Virus record (IMG/VR): IMGVR_UViG_3300032006_002703
Span: 43,411-107,410 of that record
Reading direction: 5' to 3' (one strand)
From: a virus
Length of the DNA stretch: 64,000 nucleotides
How positions within the stretch are numbered: the first letter of the stretch is position 1; each line of letters opens with the position of its first letter. The notes under the pieces were generated by a model. It saw nothing but the letters and a program-made list of their open reading frames with translations. It had not been told where the DNA came from and did not search any database. The position numbers and the translations under genes are program-made. Positions 15,503-23,573 of this stretch are shown here, piece after piece.

Positions 15503-16577
15503 TGCTTATTTTCTGAAAATCCTTATACATAAATTCTGTAATTTCAGGATTTGACTCTAGGTATTCGAGCAGCTTTGGTTCGCCTTGTATTTTTTCTGGA
15601 ACCTTTAATCCTGCGTCTTTCAATTCTTTGATAAGAGAGTCCGCAAAACTTATCCAAGCCCCCTTTTTTTGAATCATGTCAAAAAGGTACATCATATCTA
15701 TAATTTCTCTTTCCTTCCATATTCCGCCATTTTTCCCGTATTTAATCGGGTATCTAACCTGAGATCCAGTTTTTTCATTTACGGATTTCCTGAATCGTAT
15801 TTTACAATAGTGGCCTATGGGGTCTCCTTTATCTGCGAGCTTTGAGGCGGTGGGGTTTTTAAACATAATGTCATTATTATATCTTTCTTCGAACTCTAGT
15901 ATGAAATTTGCGTAATGTTTTATTGCGTTTCCTCCAGCTTGCTTTACCTTGGGGCCTCCTCGTGCCGCATATGGATTGGTTGCAACCTCTACTCTTATCT
16001 GGGATGTAAGTATCATCATGTGTCCCATTTTGGTAATTGGAAGAACCATCTTCTTTAAAAATACAGAAGTTATAAGCGCTCCTCCCGCCACTTGTTCTGA
16101 TTCATCAAATGGCTTATCTATGTCTCCTATTCGACATAATGCGTCAACGCTATCTATAAGAAATAAAAATCTTTTTTCTTCAGGATTGTCGAGGACTAGC
16201 TGTCTAATTAATTCAAAAACTTTTTCAAAGATATTGCAATCAAAAATAAATAATTTTTCTGGATCCCTATCTATTCCAAGCTTGTCTAGCATTTCATTTT
16301 GCAGTCTTCCTTCACTCTTGACTATCACGACCATGCCATCGTCTTTAAAATGTTCTTGAAAGTTTTTCGCAACAGTTAATGCGCAACTTGTTTTACCTCC
16401 CTCGTTTATTCCTGTAAGTCTATGTGCTCCCGCGCAAAATCCCCCGTCTAGAGCAATATCCAAATTGAGGCTCCCAGAGGAAATTTTATAGTCTGCATCA
16501 GCATAGCCATTGTAGTGATATTTTTTGTTTTCCTTATTTGAGAGGAATTCGTTAATTTGATCTATTGCTCGGGTCAT
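15492..16577 (-). CDS. uvsX: RecA/UvsX-type recombinase
   Basis: 361 residues. RecA-fold features: KISSGSLNLDIALDGG near residue 31, Walker A TGINEGGKTS (56-64), Walker B-like RFLFLIDSVDAL near 136, and an L2-like GGNAIKHYANFILEF. It would form filaments on ssDNA for strand exchange and recombination-dependent replication, as T4 UvsX does. The C-terminal 80 residues are helical. The start codon overlaps the stop of the preceding small gene (TAATG). Expression is probably driven from the perfect-consensus promoter before that gene. The gene symbol reflects resemblance to phage UvsX and is not an identity claim. Confidence 0.88.
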   Translation of the reverse strand: MTRAIDQINEFLSNKENKKYHYNGYADADYKISSGSLNLDIALDGGFCAGAHRLTGINEGGKTSCALTVAKNFQEHFKDDGMVVIVKSEGRLQNEMLDKLGIDRDPEKLFIFDCNIFEKVFELIRQLVLDNPEEKRFLFLIDSVDALCRIGDIDKPFDESEQVAGGALITSVFLKKMVLPITKMGHMMILTSQIRVEVATNPYAARGGPKVKQAGGNAIKHYANFILEFEERYNNDIMFKNPTASKLADKGDPIGHYCKIRFRKSVNEKTGSQVRYPIKYGKNGGIWKEREIIDMMYLFDMIQKKGAWISFADSLIKELKDAGLKVPEKIQGEPKLLEYLESNPEITEFMYKDFQKISNAL

Positions 16578-16900
16578 TATTTAAGAAAGTCTCTGACTGT
16601 TTTAAACCTCTTTTCAAAGGTTTTATCTTCACCAGTCTTTTCAGTTAGATTATAAGTTTTTGGCGGTGGAATTCTACGATTAAAGGCTTTGTATTTTTTG
16701 TCTAATAGTTTTTTGCCATATTTTGTTTTAAGAAAAAATAGAGTTTTTAATTTTTCTGGGAAATTGACGGTACTCCAAAAGTCTTCGTTTGGCATTTTTT
16801 TCATAAGCGCTCCCAGCATTTTATATTGTTTAATGTAGTCCGTTTTAGTTTTTAGGGACTCTTTTAAAAGGATTCTTTGCAGGACGGCTTTTTTGTTCAC
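16577..16900 (-). CDS. Small basic hypothetical protein, leaderless GTG start
   Basis: 107 residues, Lys-rich and mostly helical, with no family recognised. It starts with GTG exactly 6 nt after the -10 box of the best promoter in the window, so the message should begin at the start codon. It is the first gene of the recombinase operon and overlaps uvsX by one base. A DNA-binding or recombination-mediator role would fit its charge and position but is inference. Confidence 0.6.
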   Translation of the reverse strand: MNKKAVLQRILLKESLKTKTDYIKQYKMLGALMKKMPNEDFWSTVNFPEKLKTLFFLKTKYGKKLLDKKYKAFNRRIPPPKTYNLTEKTGEDKTFEKRFKTVRDFLK

Positions 16901-16906
16901 CGTAGT

Positions 16907-16935
16907 ATTATAGCAAATTAATCTTTCAGTGTCAA
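16907..16935 (-). promoter_or_regulatory. Perfect-consensus class A promoter for the recombinase operon
   Basis: TTGACA at 16935-16930, 17 bp, TATAAT at 16912-16907 on the minus strand. The spacer ends in TGC just before the -10. The GTG start codon follows after 6 nt, predicting a leaderless transcript. The promoter overlaps the 3' end of the upstream membrane-protein gene. Confidence 0.85.
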
Positions 16936-18699
16936 GATTTGATGTGTGGGAAAATTGCTAGACACTCGTTTTTTGATAAAGTTATCAAATTTAAGATCAA
17001 TAGCTTCCTTGGTTGGCAAAGAATCCATCTCTCCGACTAAACTTTGAAATTCGGACTCTTTGAGTGTTGCATGGGTTTTTGAAATGTTAAATTGATGTAC
17101 CCTTCCAACTGGAGACTTTATGATAAGAATCTTATCCATAGACTCATCATGCTCAACGATCTTCTGTATTTCTGGCTTATCTATGAGCGCTTTTCTGTTA
17201 ATCGTATTTTTAACTTGTTCGTATTTTTTGGTTATTTTTTCAGTAAGGTTAAAAAGTTCTTCGTTTCGTTTTTTGCTAAGGGCTATTTGCTTTTGAATAC
17301 TGGCTAATTCTTCCGCGAGATCGCCTCTTCTTTGTTCTATATCTTGCTTGTCTCGTGTTAATTTTTTAATTTCTTTCTCAAGTTTATCTTTGCTTTTTAG
17401 CTTTTCTCTCGATACTTCGTCTAGTTCTTGCTTGTCTTTGTTTAATGCGCTAAGCTTTTCCCCTATTTCTTGACGAGCTTCGCTAAGTGCAACATCTCTT
17501 TTTTCAAGCTTACTCATCTCTTCTTCAATTTTTAATTTTCTTTCCTTAATGCAAGCGTCTTGATCGTCGAGGCTTTTACTTAAATCTTCGAGTTTTTTTT
17601 CTTTTTCGGTTAGCTTTCTCTCGTTAAAAGAAAGCTTTGGGAAATGTTTAATTAAGCTAATATTTGCCGCGATGACGAGTAATATTGCCAATGGATCAAA
17701 TACAAAAATTAATATAATTATTACTATCCTTACTGCTTGTGAGTTGTCAAAGGTTTTGCCTGTAGTATCTGTAATGAGCGCGGCAACATATTTTATAGGC
17801 CCCACTTCCGCTTCCACTTCAAGCAGGGCGTCCTTAAGACTAAATTTCTCCTTATCTAAATCGTCTATCCTGTCCATTGCTTCGGCGATTAATTGGTTAT
17901 ATTTTTCAACATCTTCAACTACATTGTCTTCTGCGCTGTATTCTGATTCTTGGTAATTTTCTATTTTTTCCCTAAGTATTGCAACTTGTTTCTCTGTTGA
18001 ACCCCGAGCTTCTTGGATTCTGGTGTTAATTGCTAGCATTTGTTTTGCTATAGATTCTCTTTCGGGCTTTTGCTTTTCTTTTAGCTCCTCTAGTTTTTTC
18101 TTTTTGTTCGAAAATAGCCCGCCCTTTGACTCCTCTAGGTCTGCGACCTCTTTGTTTAGTTCGTCTAGCCTTTTCTGGAGTCTCCCTAATTCTTCTCTGT
18201 CGTATTCGATACTTCTTTCTAGGGCTTCATATAAATCTTTTATTTTTTGCCGCTCTCTTTCGATGTTGACTTCGCTTTTGTCTTCTGAGGACTCAACTCT
18301 CTGTTCTGTTTTTTCTATTAGCTCTTTTTGGCGAGCAATATATTCTTTCTCTCTATTAATTTTATCGTCTATTTGCTTAATGGATGCTGCTGATTTATCC
18401 ATAGTATGTTGGTGTTCTATATGAGCTTTAGAGAGAAATCCGAATATGCCCATGCTTGTTATCCCCATCAGGACGATTACTGCGCCAGTTAGGTAAGCTT
18501 TGATTAATCTCGGCGCCTCTTTCCAATTCCTATGGAGCCAGACCGCTGCGGCAATTTTACCTACTTCTAAAACTGCCCCCATGATTATTACTGCAGAAGT
18601 AGAGCCAGGGAATATTGTGGCCAAGCCTATAATACTAAAATACGCTGCGATAGCAGATATACTAAGCGCGCAAAATAAAGTAAGTAATGCAAAGTACAT
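16918..18699 (-). CDS. Membrane protein with long coiled coils
   Basis: 593 residues. Three hydrophobic helices lie in the first 95 residues (LLTLFCALSISAIAAYFSII; STSAVIIMGAVLEVGKIAAA; AYLTGAVIVLMGITSMGIFG). A long charged coiled coil runs from about 100 to 280, then one more hydrophobic pair near 320-345 (VRIVIIILIFVFDPLAILLV), then a second coiled coil to about 480. Similar proteins with IIMGAVLEVGK and AVWLHRNWK motifs occur in marine T4-like phages as far as I recall; function is unknown. The 3' end carries the recombinase promoter. A role in membrane association of replication, or in host takeover, is speculative. Confidence 0.6.
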   Translation of the reverse strand: MYFALLTLFCALSISAIAAYFSIIGLATIFPGSTSAVIIMGAVLEVGKIAAAVWLHRNWKEAPRLIKAYLTGAVIVLMGITSMGIFGFLSKAHIEHQHTMDKSAASIKQIDDKINREKEYIARQKELIEKTEQRVESSEDKSEVNIERERQKIKDLYEALERSIEYDREELGRLQKRLDELNKEVADLEESKGGLFSNKKKKLEELKEKQKPERESIAKQMLAINTRIQEARGSTEKQVAILREKIENYQESEYSAEDNVVEDVEKYNQLIAEAMDRIDDLDKEKFSLKDALLEVEAEVGPIKYVAALITDTTGKTFDNSQAVRIVIIILIFVFDPLAILLVIAANISLIKHFPKLSFNERKLTEKEKKLEDLSKSLDDQDACIKERKLKIEEEMSKLEKRDVALSEARQEIGEKLSALNKDKQELDEVSREKLKSKDKLEKEIKKLTRDKQDIEQRRGDLAEELASIQKQIALSKKRNEELFNLTEKITKKYEQVKNTINRKALIDKPEIQKIVEHDESMDKILIIKSPVGRVHQFNISKTHATLKESEFQSLVGEMDSLPTKEAIDLKFDNFIKKRVSSNFPTHQILTLKD

Positions 18700-18703
18700 T
18701 GAT

Positions 18704-19858
18704 TTATGTATTATTTAAGTTTCTACTGGAGTTTGGATATTGAAATGCTGCGTCGAATTCTGAAGATCCAGCTATTGTCGCTCTATTGCTATTTGCGTAA
18801 TGCCCTTTTTTGTCATTTCCGTAATAGCCAGTCTCGCCTTTAACTTTTGTAAGATCTGGCGTTTGGTTAGAGGTGGGAATGTGAATTGTTTCTCCAGCGG
18901 CATTAATTGCATATTTATAAGTCGCCCAAGATGCCCCGTCAATCACTAAATTTTGGTCAGTCCATATTGAGTTATCGCCGCTGGTTGTTTCTTCGAGTAA
19001 ATTTAAAAACTCATACCTTTGTAATCTCGAAGTTAGCGTCCCAAGGTCGCCTGTATCATTTTCATTGCCTGTAAATCCGTCCTCTGGCACCTGTTTCCCA
19101 AGTGGAATCCAGGAAGGAAGGATAGTGTTGTCCGCGCTACGCCTTGGAAAGGAGGGTGAGGGGTGTGTGGTTGGAGGTACTGTCCCGCTTGCTTTATAAT
19201 ACATTCCGTCCGAGTCCTTAATGATGGAGTTGTTTGAGTATGTGGCTAGAGGGTCTCTATTCGATGCGCCATCTATTTGCGCCTGAGTTAAGGTTGACAT
19301 CGCTGCAATAACTAGCGGCTGACTTGCAGTTTCTGAATCGGATATTCTGGCGATTATGAGCGGGGCCGAGTTTGTCCCATCCGCCTTAGTACCATGAGTT
19401 CCCCTTGACCAATGCGAAAAAGAGGTATTCCAATAAGGCTCGTTTGCTAAGGGCGCAAAGCATGCATACCTTACTTTAATTTTTTTCCATTTATTACTTA
19501 AGCTAGGGCTTGTTGCTAAATCTCCTCCGCTAATATCACTAATCAGCTGAAAGTAGTCTTCAGAGTCAGACCCGACAATGTCCCCTATGACATAAGGCTG
19601 TCCGTTTACCCATGGCGCTATATTGGGGTCGTCATAGTTGAGTTTAGTTGTAAATTCTGCGGTCCCCGCATTTACTGTGGATTCTGTTTTATTATCTAGC
19701 CAATGTTGCACCCAGAATGTTTGATTATATCTGTATTCACCAGCTCCAATGCTAATGCCAGTGATTTTAAACGTTTCCTTTGGTACGGGAGATCGAAAGT
19801 CAACAATTGTGTAGGGGTGGGGGCGGGAATCGTTTGAATATCTAAAGGAGGAGTTCAT
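18704..19858 (-). CDS. Probable virion-associated protein
   Basis: 384 residues, rich in Ser, Thr, Asn, Tyr and Trp, with no signal peptide, the composition of a phage structural or adhesin protein. Segments such as PWVNGQPYVIGDIVGSDSED look like a small carbohydrate-binding or chitin-binding-like module. Another segment (IIKDSDGMYYKASGTVPP) is similar in style. I do not recognise the whole protein. It follows the J-domain gene by 8 nt and has a class B motif 14 nt before its ATG, like the other virion genes, which supports late expression. Confidence 0.5.
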   Translation of the reverse strand: MNSSFRYSNDSRPHPYTIVDFRSPVPKETFKITGISIGAGEYRYNQTFWVQHWLDNKTESTVNAGTAEFTTKLNYDDPNIAPWVNGQPYVIGDIVGSDSEDYFQLISDISGGDLATSPSLSNKWKKIKVRYACFAPLANEPYWNTSFSHWSRGTHGTKADGTNSAPLIIARISDSETASQPLVIAAMSTLTQAQIDGASNRDPLATYSNNSIIKDSDGMYYKASGTVPPTTHPSPSFPRRSADNTILPSWIPLGKQVPEDGFTGNENDTGDLGTLTSRLQRYEFLNLLEETTSGDNSIWTDQNLVIDGASWATYKYAINAAGETIHIPTSNQTPDLTKVKGETGYYGNDKKGHYANSNRATIAGSSEFDAAFQYPNSSRNLNNT

Positions 19859-19863
19859 GTCTT

Positions 19864-19872
19864 TTATTACAC
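19864..19872 (-). promoter_or_regulatory. Class B promoter motif before the gene at 18704-19858
   Basis: GTGTAATAA, then AAGAC, then ATG (minus strand). It overlaps the final codons of the J-domain gene. Confidence 0.4.
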
Positions 19873-20442
19873 CTCTTTGTTTGGCTTCGGGCAGATTTTT
19901 GAAATCATTTGATTTCTATTTTTCCCCGCATAGTACCAATGCCAGGCAATATCTTCCCTCATTTTTTTAATTTCAGCCTCCTTTTTATTGAGTTGATTCT
20001 CTAGTAGATCTAAGCACCTCATGTCAAGATGTGATAGGTCAATTTCTAACTCGACTGCTATCTTTAGTAGAGAATCTACGTCCTTTTTGTTTTTTGCCTT
20101 CGTTGCTTTATTATAGAGGGCTTGTTTTTTCTCTGCTTCGCTTTTTGGTTTATTTATAAGTTTGTCTGGGTGGGTTAGGATTACAATTTTTCTATAAAGG
20201 TCTTTTATCTGTGTTGAGGAAAATATTAGATCCTCTTGTTCTGTTGCTGCTTTTTTTCCTGGAGGGTCTTGGGTTAGGGGGTTTGGTATGTCGTTTTCTT
20301 TGCAATGAGTTATTATTGCCTCTACCCATTCCTTTTTAGCTTCTAGGAAAATTTCTCTGGTTTCATTATAATCTAATTCTATATATTTAGATTTATATTT
20401 AAGTTTTCGAAACCTGGAGGATTTTTGTTCGTCAGGATTCAT
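19867..20442 (-). CDS. J-domain (DnaJ-like) co-chaperone protein
   Basis: 191 residues. Residues about 76-120 look like a J-domain: the helix II segment IKDLYRKIVILT leads into the invariant HPD tripeptide (residues 91-93, HPDKL), followed by helix III (SEAEKKQALYNKATKA). J-domains stimulate the ATPase of Hsp70/DnaK. The N-terminal 70 residues are charged and helical, and the C-terminal part has a Lys/Glu-rich helix ending in AWHWYYAGKNRNQM. It lies between virion-type genes and has its own class B promoter directly after a terminator. It may recruit host DnaK for virion assembly or replication; that is inference. Confidence 0.7.
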   Translation of the reverse strand: MNPDEQKSSRFRKLKYKSKYIELDYNETREIFLEAKKEWVEAIITHCKENDIPNPLTQDPPGKKAATEQEDLIFSSTQIKDLYRKIVILTHPDKLINKPKSEAEKKQALYNKATKAKNKKDVDSLLKIAVELEIDLSHLDMRCLDLLENQLNKKEAEIKKMREDIAWHWYYAGKNRNQMISKICPKPNKEV

Positions 20443-20447
20443 GCAGC

Positions 20448-20456
20448 TAAATACAC
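20448..20456 (-). promoter_or_regulatory. Class B promoter motif before the J-domain gene
   Basis: GTGTATTTA on the minus strand, 14 nt from the ATG at 20442. It begins exactly at the end of the upstream terminator's T-run, so a new promoter is needed here. This is one of the best-supported class B sites. Confidence 0.6.
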
Positions 20457-20487
20457 AAAAAAAAGGGCGGGGAAAGCCCCCGCCCTT
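20457..20487 (-). terminator. Rho-independent terminator after the 75-bp-repeat fibre gene
   Basis: A 10-bp GC-rich stem (20463-20472 pairing with 20478-20487, core GGGCGGGG/CCCCGCCC) with a 5-nt loop is followed on the minus strand by a run of T at 20464-20457. It is the clearest intrinsic terminator in the window and implies high, insulated expression of the gene upstream. Confidence 0.9.
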
Positions 20488-20510
20488 AGGTTAACAGTTT
20501 ATCTCAACTA

Positions 20511-21473
20511 TTACAATGAAGCAATATAGTCGAGGCTATAATCTGCGCTAGGCGTTTCATCCGAGAAGATGAAGGTAGCCCCCGAGGTGGAGACTCCACT
20601 TAGCTGTACAGCAAGAATAGGATCGCCTGCAGAATTCCTAAGCATTCCCATGATTTTGGGAGCAGAGGAAAACGTTTGAGAGAACGTAATTGCCTTGGAG
20701 GCAAGGTTGTTCCCTATTGCGACAGAACCTACTTCGGATTCACCGTCAAGATCGCTTACGGCAGTACTTAGCGTAGCGATGTTGGTCGAATTAGCCTTCA
20801 TGCCTGTAGAAACGGTGTTCTTCGCGGCACTCAATGTGCTGATCGCCTGAGAGCGAGCTGTAGACTCACTGACTACTGCGGAAGAAACGGTGTTCTTCGA
20901 GGCACTCAATGTGCTAACGGCATTCGAACGAGCTGTAGACTCACTGACTACTGCGGAAGAAACGGTGTTCTTTGCGGCACTCAATGTGCTGATCGCCTGG
21001 GAACGAGCTGTAGACTCACTGATTACTGCGGAAGAAACGGTGTTCTTCGCGGCACTCAATGTGCTGATCGCCTGGGAACGAGCTGTAGACTCACTGACTA
21101 CTGCGGAAGAAACGGTGTTCTTCGCGGCACTCAATGTGCTAACGGCATTCGAACGAGCTGTAGACTCACTGACTACTGCGGAAGAAACGGTGTTCTTCGC
21201 GGCACTCAATGTGCTGATCGCCTGAGAGCGAGCTGTAGACTCACTGACTACTGCGGAAGAAACGGTGTTCTTCGCGGCACTCAATGTGCTAACGGCATTC
21301 GAACGAGCTGTAGACTCAGTGGTTACTGCGGAAGAAACGGTGTTAAGATCATCGTCGAGGGCGAGATCTTTTGCACCGCTACCAGAGTCAACCGTGAGCT
21401 TGCTCGAGACTGCGTTATTAGCTAGAATGGCTCCGCCATTTAGCTTGACTTTCTCTGTGTTGAAGATAGCCAT
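20511..21473 (-). CDS. Repeat-containing fibre protein with C-terminal beta domain
   Basis: 320 residues. After about 45 residues, seven near-identical 25-residue repeats follow (NTVSSAVVSESTARS, then a Q/N-A-I/V-STLSAAK unit), with hydrophobics spaced as in a trimeric coiled-coil or fibrous shaft. The last 70 residues (ITFSQTFSSAPKIMGML, SGVSTSGATFIFSDE, then YSLDYIASL) resemble the H-type-lectin-like tip domain found at the ends of phage fibres. Likely a virion fibre or decoration protein that binds a surface glycan. A strong terminator follows it, and a class B-like motif precedes it. Repeats are almost identical in DNA as well. Confidence 0.7.
   Translation of the reverse strand: MAIFNTEKVKLNGGAILANNAVSSKLTVDSGSGAKDLALDDDLNTVSSAVTTESTARSNAVSTLSAAKNTVSSAVVSESTARSQAISTLSAAKNTVSSAVVSESTARSNAVSTLSAAKNTVSSAVVSESTARSQAISTLSAAKNTVSSAVISESTARSQAISTLSAAKNTVSSAVVSESTARSNAVSTLSASKNTVSSAVVSESTARSQAISTLSAAKNTVSTGMKANSTNIATLSTAVSDLDGESEVGSVAIGNNLASKAITFSQTFSSAPKIMGMLRNSAGDPILAVQLSGVSTSGATFIFSDETPSADYSLDYIASL
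20811..21335 (-). repeat. Seven tandem 75-bp repeats within the fibre gene
   Basis: The period is exactly 75 bp: the string aacggtgtt recurs at 20811, 20886, 20961, 21036, 21111, 21186, 21261 and 21336. Units differ by only a few bases and alternate between two variants (atcgcctg and acggcattcg). The period is a multiple of three, so the reading frame is kept if copy number changes. Confidence 0.95.
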
Positions 21474-21478
21474 ACTTA

Positions 21479-21487
21479 TATGTACAA
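21479..21487 (-). promoter_or_regulatory. Class B-like promoter motif before the fibre gene
   Basis: TTGTACATA on the minus strand, 14 nt from the ATG at 21473. It differs from GTGTA at one base. Confidence 0.35.
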
Positions 21488-21524
21488 AGAAAACTAGCTT
21501 TGTGGGAACAGTCTGATATGATTT

Positions 21525-22904
21525 TTATAAAATATTTTCAGCATACATTTTCATATACAAAAATTTACTGCTTTCGGTGTAACTAGAGAAGTTCCGTAAG
21601 AAAGGATTCTTTTCGCTTTGAGGGCAATGGTCGAGGCAAAGTCTCTCGTCATCAATAATTTTAAAATTAAAGCCAGACGGGTCCGAGGCTTTTAATATTT
21701 CTTTAAAATCTGATTCCCCATTTGCTTTTTCTAATAAATTTTTGGTATACTGATGACACTTAATCATGCACGCTTCACTTTTTTCGCTTAATATTAAATA
21801 CTTAGTAGTGTTTTTGAAAAAATCTTCAATCATATTTTCTGGATTACAAATAAGCATGGAGTCTGTAATAAAGAGTATGTATTTATGTTCATTAATATGA
21901 CTTGCTATGGCTCGATACTTTTCCGTTCCTTGTTCTCTATATATATAAGCAGTATAATTATGTTTGTTTGCGTATCTTAAAACGTTATTCTCTGCCTCGA
22001 TCGAATGACGCCCTTCGTTGGAGATGGTTATCACTGCAACATCCTGGCCAGTGTTGTAGGAAATGTTCCCTTCTTTTGTTGAGGCTTCTTGTACTGAGGT
22101 GGGAACGTATCTACTTGCAAATTCTGTTACATCTTGCTTCTTTTGGGTTTTTTGTGCAATTGGACTTTCGAAAGAATAGTTAAATAACTCTAGGTCTTTT
22201 TTGTATACAGACTCAACAATAGCTCTGGATTCTTCGTCGTAATACTCGCTGTAATGCTTTTTTCTTTTTTGATTTCTTATTTTGGGGAGAGTTGCATTTT
22301 TAATGTTAATTTTTTTACAGATATAGTTGAAATCTTTTTCAATATTCTCAAATTTTCCTACATATGAAACAAAAGGTTTTCCGTTATCGGAATCCGCCTC
22401 TTCGGGATCATAGAGGAATTTATATTGCGGGAGGAAGTGGACGTTATATTTTGTCACTGGGTCACAAAGATCATCTTTAGTTAGATAGCTTTTACAGAAT
22501 TCTGTGAAGCTTGAAAAATTAAAGTCTGGATCTGTATTTCCCTCGTTACCCTCAAACTCTTTCCTTCTTGAAGCGTAAGTATAGGCTGAAACTACCCTAT
22601 CAAAAGGGTTTCTTACGAAGGCGCAGGAAAAATAGGATGGGTCATCGATGTAGGGCTGAACCAGGAATTTATTAATTGGGTAAAACGGATGGGCATAATC
22701 AACTGAATTTTCAAAATATAAAGAATTCTTTTTTTCGTTAAATATAGAGACTCGAATCTTTTTAAAGCCATCCGAGGATTCTACGCCTCTTATCATGGCT
22801 TGTTGAGAGCCGTAATTCCCCTCTCCCCAGACCATATTCATGCTAGAGCCTGCTGTTTTGGGAATATGGATAAATATAAATTTATGTTCTTTTGAGATAA
22901 TCAT
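21525..22904 (-). CDS. Sulfotransferase fused to a glycosyltransferase-like domain
   Basis: 459 residues. The N-terminal half (about 1-250) is a carbohydrate sulfotransferase: FIFIHIPKTAGSSMNMVW is the 5'-phosphosulfate-binding loop for PAPS, and SCAFVRNPFDRVVSAYTYA is the 3'-phosphate-binding motif. The C-terminal half (about 275-459) has AVITISNEGRHSIEAENNV, a helix, then HKYILFITDSMLICNPENM, which resembles the acceptor side of GT34/MNN10-like glycosyltransferases, though a clean DxD is absent. It ends where the class B promoter of the fibre gene begins and starts directly after another sulfotransferase. It probably sulfates and/or glycosylates a virion or host surface glycan. Confidence 0.7.
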   Translation of the reverse strand: MIISKEHKFIFIHIPKTAGSSMNMVWGEGNYGSQQAMIRGVESSDGFKKIRVSIFNEKKNSLYFENSVDYAHPFYPINKFLVQPYIDDPSYFSCAFVRNPFDRVVSAYTYASRRKEFEGNEGNTDPDFNFSSFTEFCKSYLTKDDLCDPVTKYNVHFLPQYKFLYDPEEADSDNGKPFVSYVGKFENIEKDFNYICKKINIKNATLPKIRNQKRKKHYSEYYDEESRAIVESVYKKDLELFNYSFESPIAQKTQKKQDVTEFASRYVPTSVQEASTKEGNISYNTGQDVAVITISNEGRHSIEAENNVLRYANKHNYTAYIYREQGTEKYRAIASHINEHKYILFITDSMLICNPENMIEDFFKNTTKYLILSEKSEACMIKCHQYTKNLLEKANGESDFKEILKASDPSGFNFKIIDDERLCLDHCPQSEKNPFLRNFSSYTESSKFLYMKMYAENIL

Positions 22905-23573
22905 TTAAAAATCGTATTTGAAAAAATCTATGTCTTTTTTGTATATGCTTGCCACCTCGTCTATGCATTTTTGTGATTTATAGTACTCTTGGTAGGGCCT
23001 GGGGTCGGGAGTTGAATTTACGTGAGGTAGCGTTTCTTCGGTTATGTTTAATTTTTTACACACGTAATTAAAATCATTTTGAAGATTTTCAAATCTTCCG
23101 ATAAAATCTAAATTCATCTCATTTTTCTCGTTTGTGATAAAATTTAACTGTGGTCCGCTAAACATATATTTTCTGTGTGGGTTCCACCAATGCGCATTTT
23201 GAGCTAATTTTATCATCTTCCAGAAATCAAAAACAAACTCCTCGAATCCTATGTTTGGTATTGAGGTCCCTCCAATATCCGCCCATCCTAGACTTTGGGA
23301 AGCAGGAGCTTTGGGGCACTTTAGATGTTTCCAAAGAGATACCATACGACTCCATGGGTTTCGCACAAAGGTAAAGGTGAAGTAATCGTTAAGGGGATCC
23401 GTCATTGATACGTCATATTCAATTATTGAGTCATGTTTTGTGGGCCAATTCCAATTAGGATCCTCAGATATTGTGGTGGCGTCCTTGAATTTTTCTTTTA
23501 AAACCAACTCAATACTGCAACCTGCAGTCTTAGGTATATGAATGTAGATGAACTTGTCTATTTTTGAGATCAT
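22905..23573 (-). CDS. Carbohydrate sulfotransferase (Sulfotransfer_2-like)
   Basis: 222 residues, one domain. The PAPS-binding loop is FIYIHIPKTAGCSIELVL, and the 3'-phosphate motif is FTFVRNPWSRMVSLWKH, both typical of the family. The middle (FDFWKMIKLAQNAHWWNPHR and DFIGRFENLQNDFNYVC) matches the acceptor-side elements also seen in the adjacent fused gene, so the two are probably paralogues. It overlaps the downstream-numbered DUF2827-like gene by 4 nt. PAPS would have to come from the host. Acceptor unknown; a sulfated polysaccharide would fit a marine setting. Confidence 0.85.
   Translation of the reverse strand: MISKIDKFIYIHIPKTAGCSIELVLKEKFKDATTISEDPNWNWPTKHDSIIEYDVSMTDPLNDYFTFTFVRNPWSRMVSLWKHLKCPKAPASQSLGWADIGGTSIPNIGFEEFVFDFWKMIKLAQNAHWWNPHRKYMFSGPQLNFITNEKNEMNLDFIGRFENLQNDFNYVCKKLNITEETLPHVNSTPDPRPYQEYYKSQKCIDEVASIYKKDIDFFKYDF

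Noticed and set aside
20811-21335. Regularly spaced repeats that might be a CRISPR array
   Set aside because: The units are contiguous without unique spacers, have a period of 75 bp, and encode an in-frame protein repeat.
21484-21503. Possible terminator hairpin ACAAAG/CTTTGT between two minus-strand genes
   Set aside because: Only a 6-bp stem with low GC and no T-run after it; it overlaps the fibre gene promoter motif.
20890-21516. Open frames on the plus strand opposite the fibre repeats
   Set aside because: They exist because the repeat period is a multiple of three; no promoter or plausible protein supports them.
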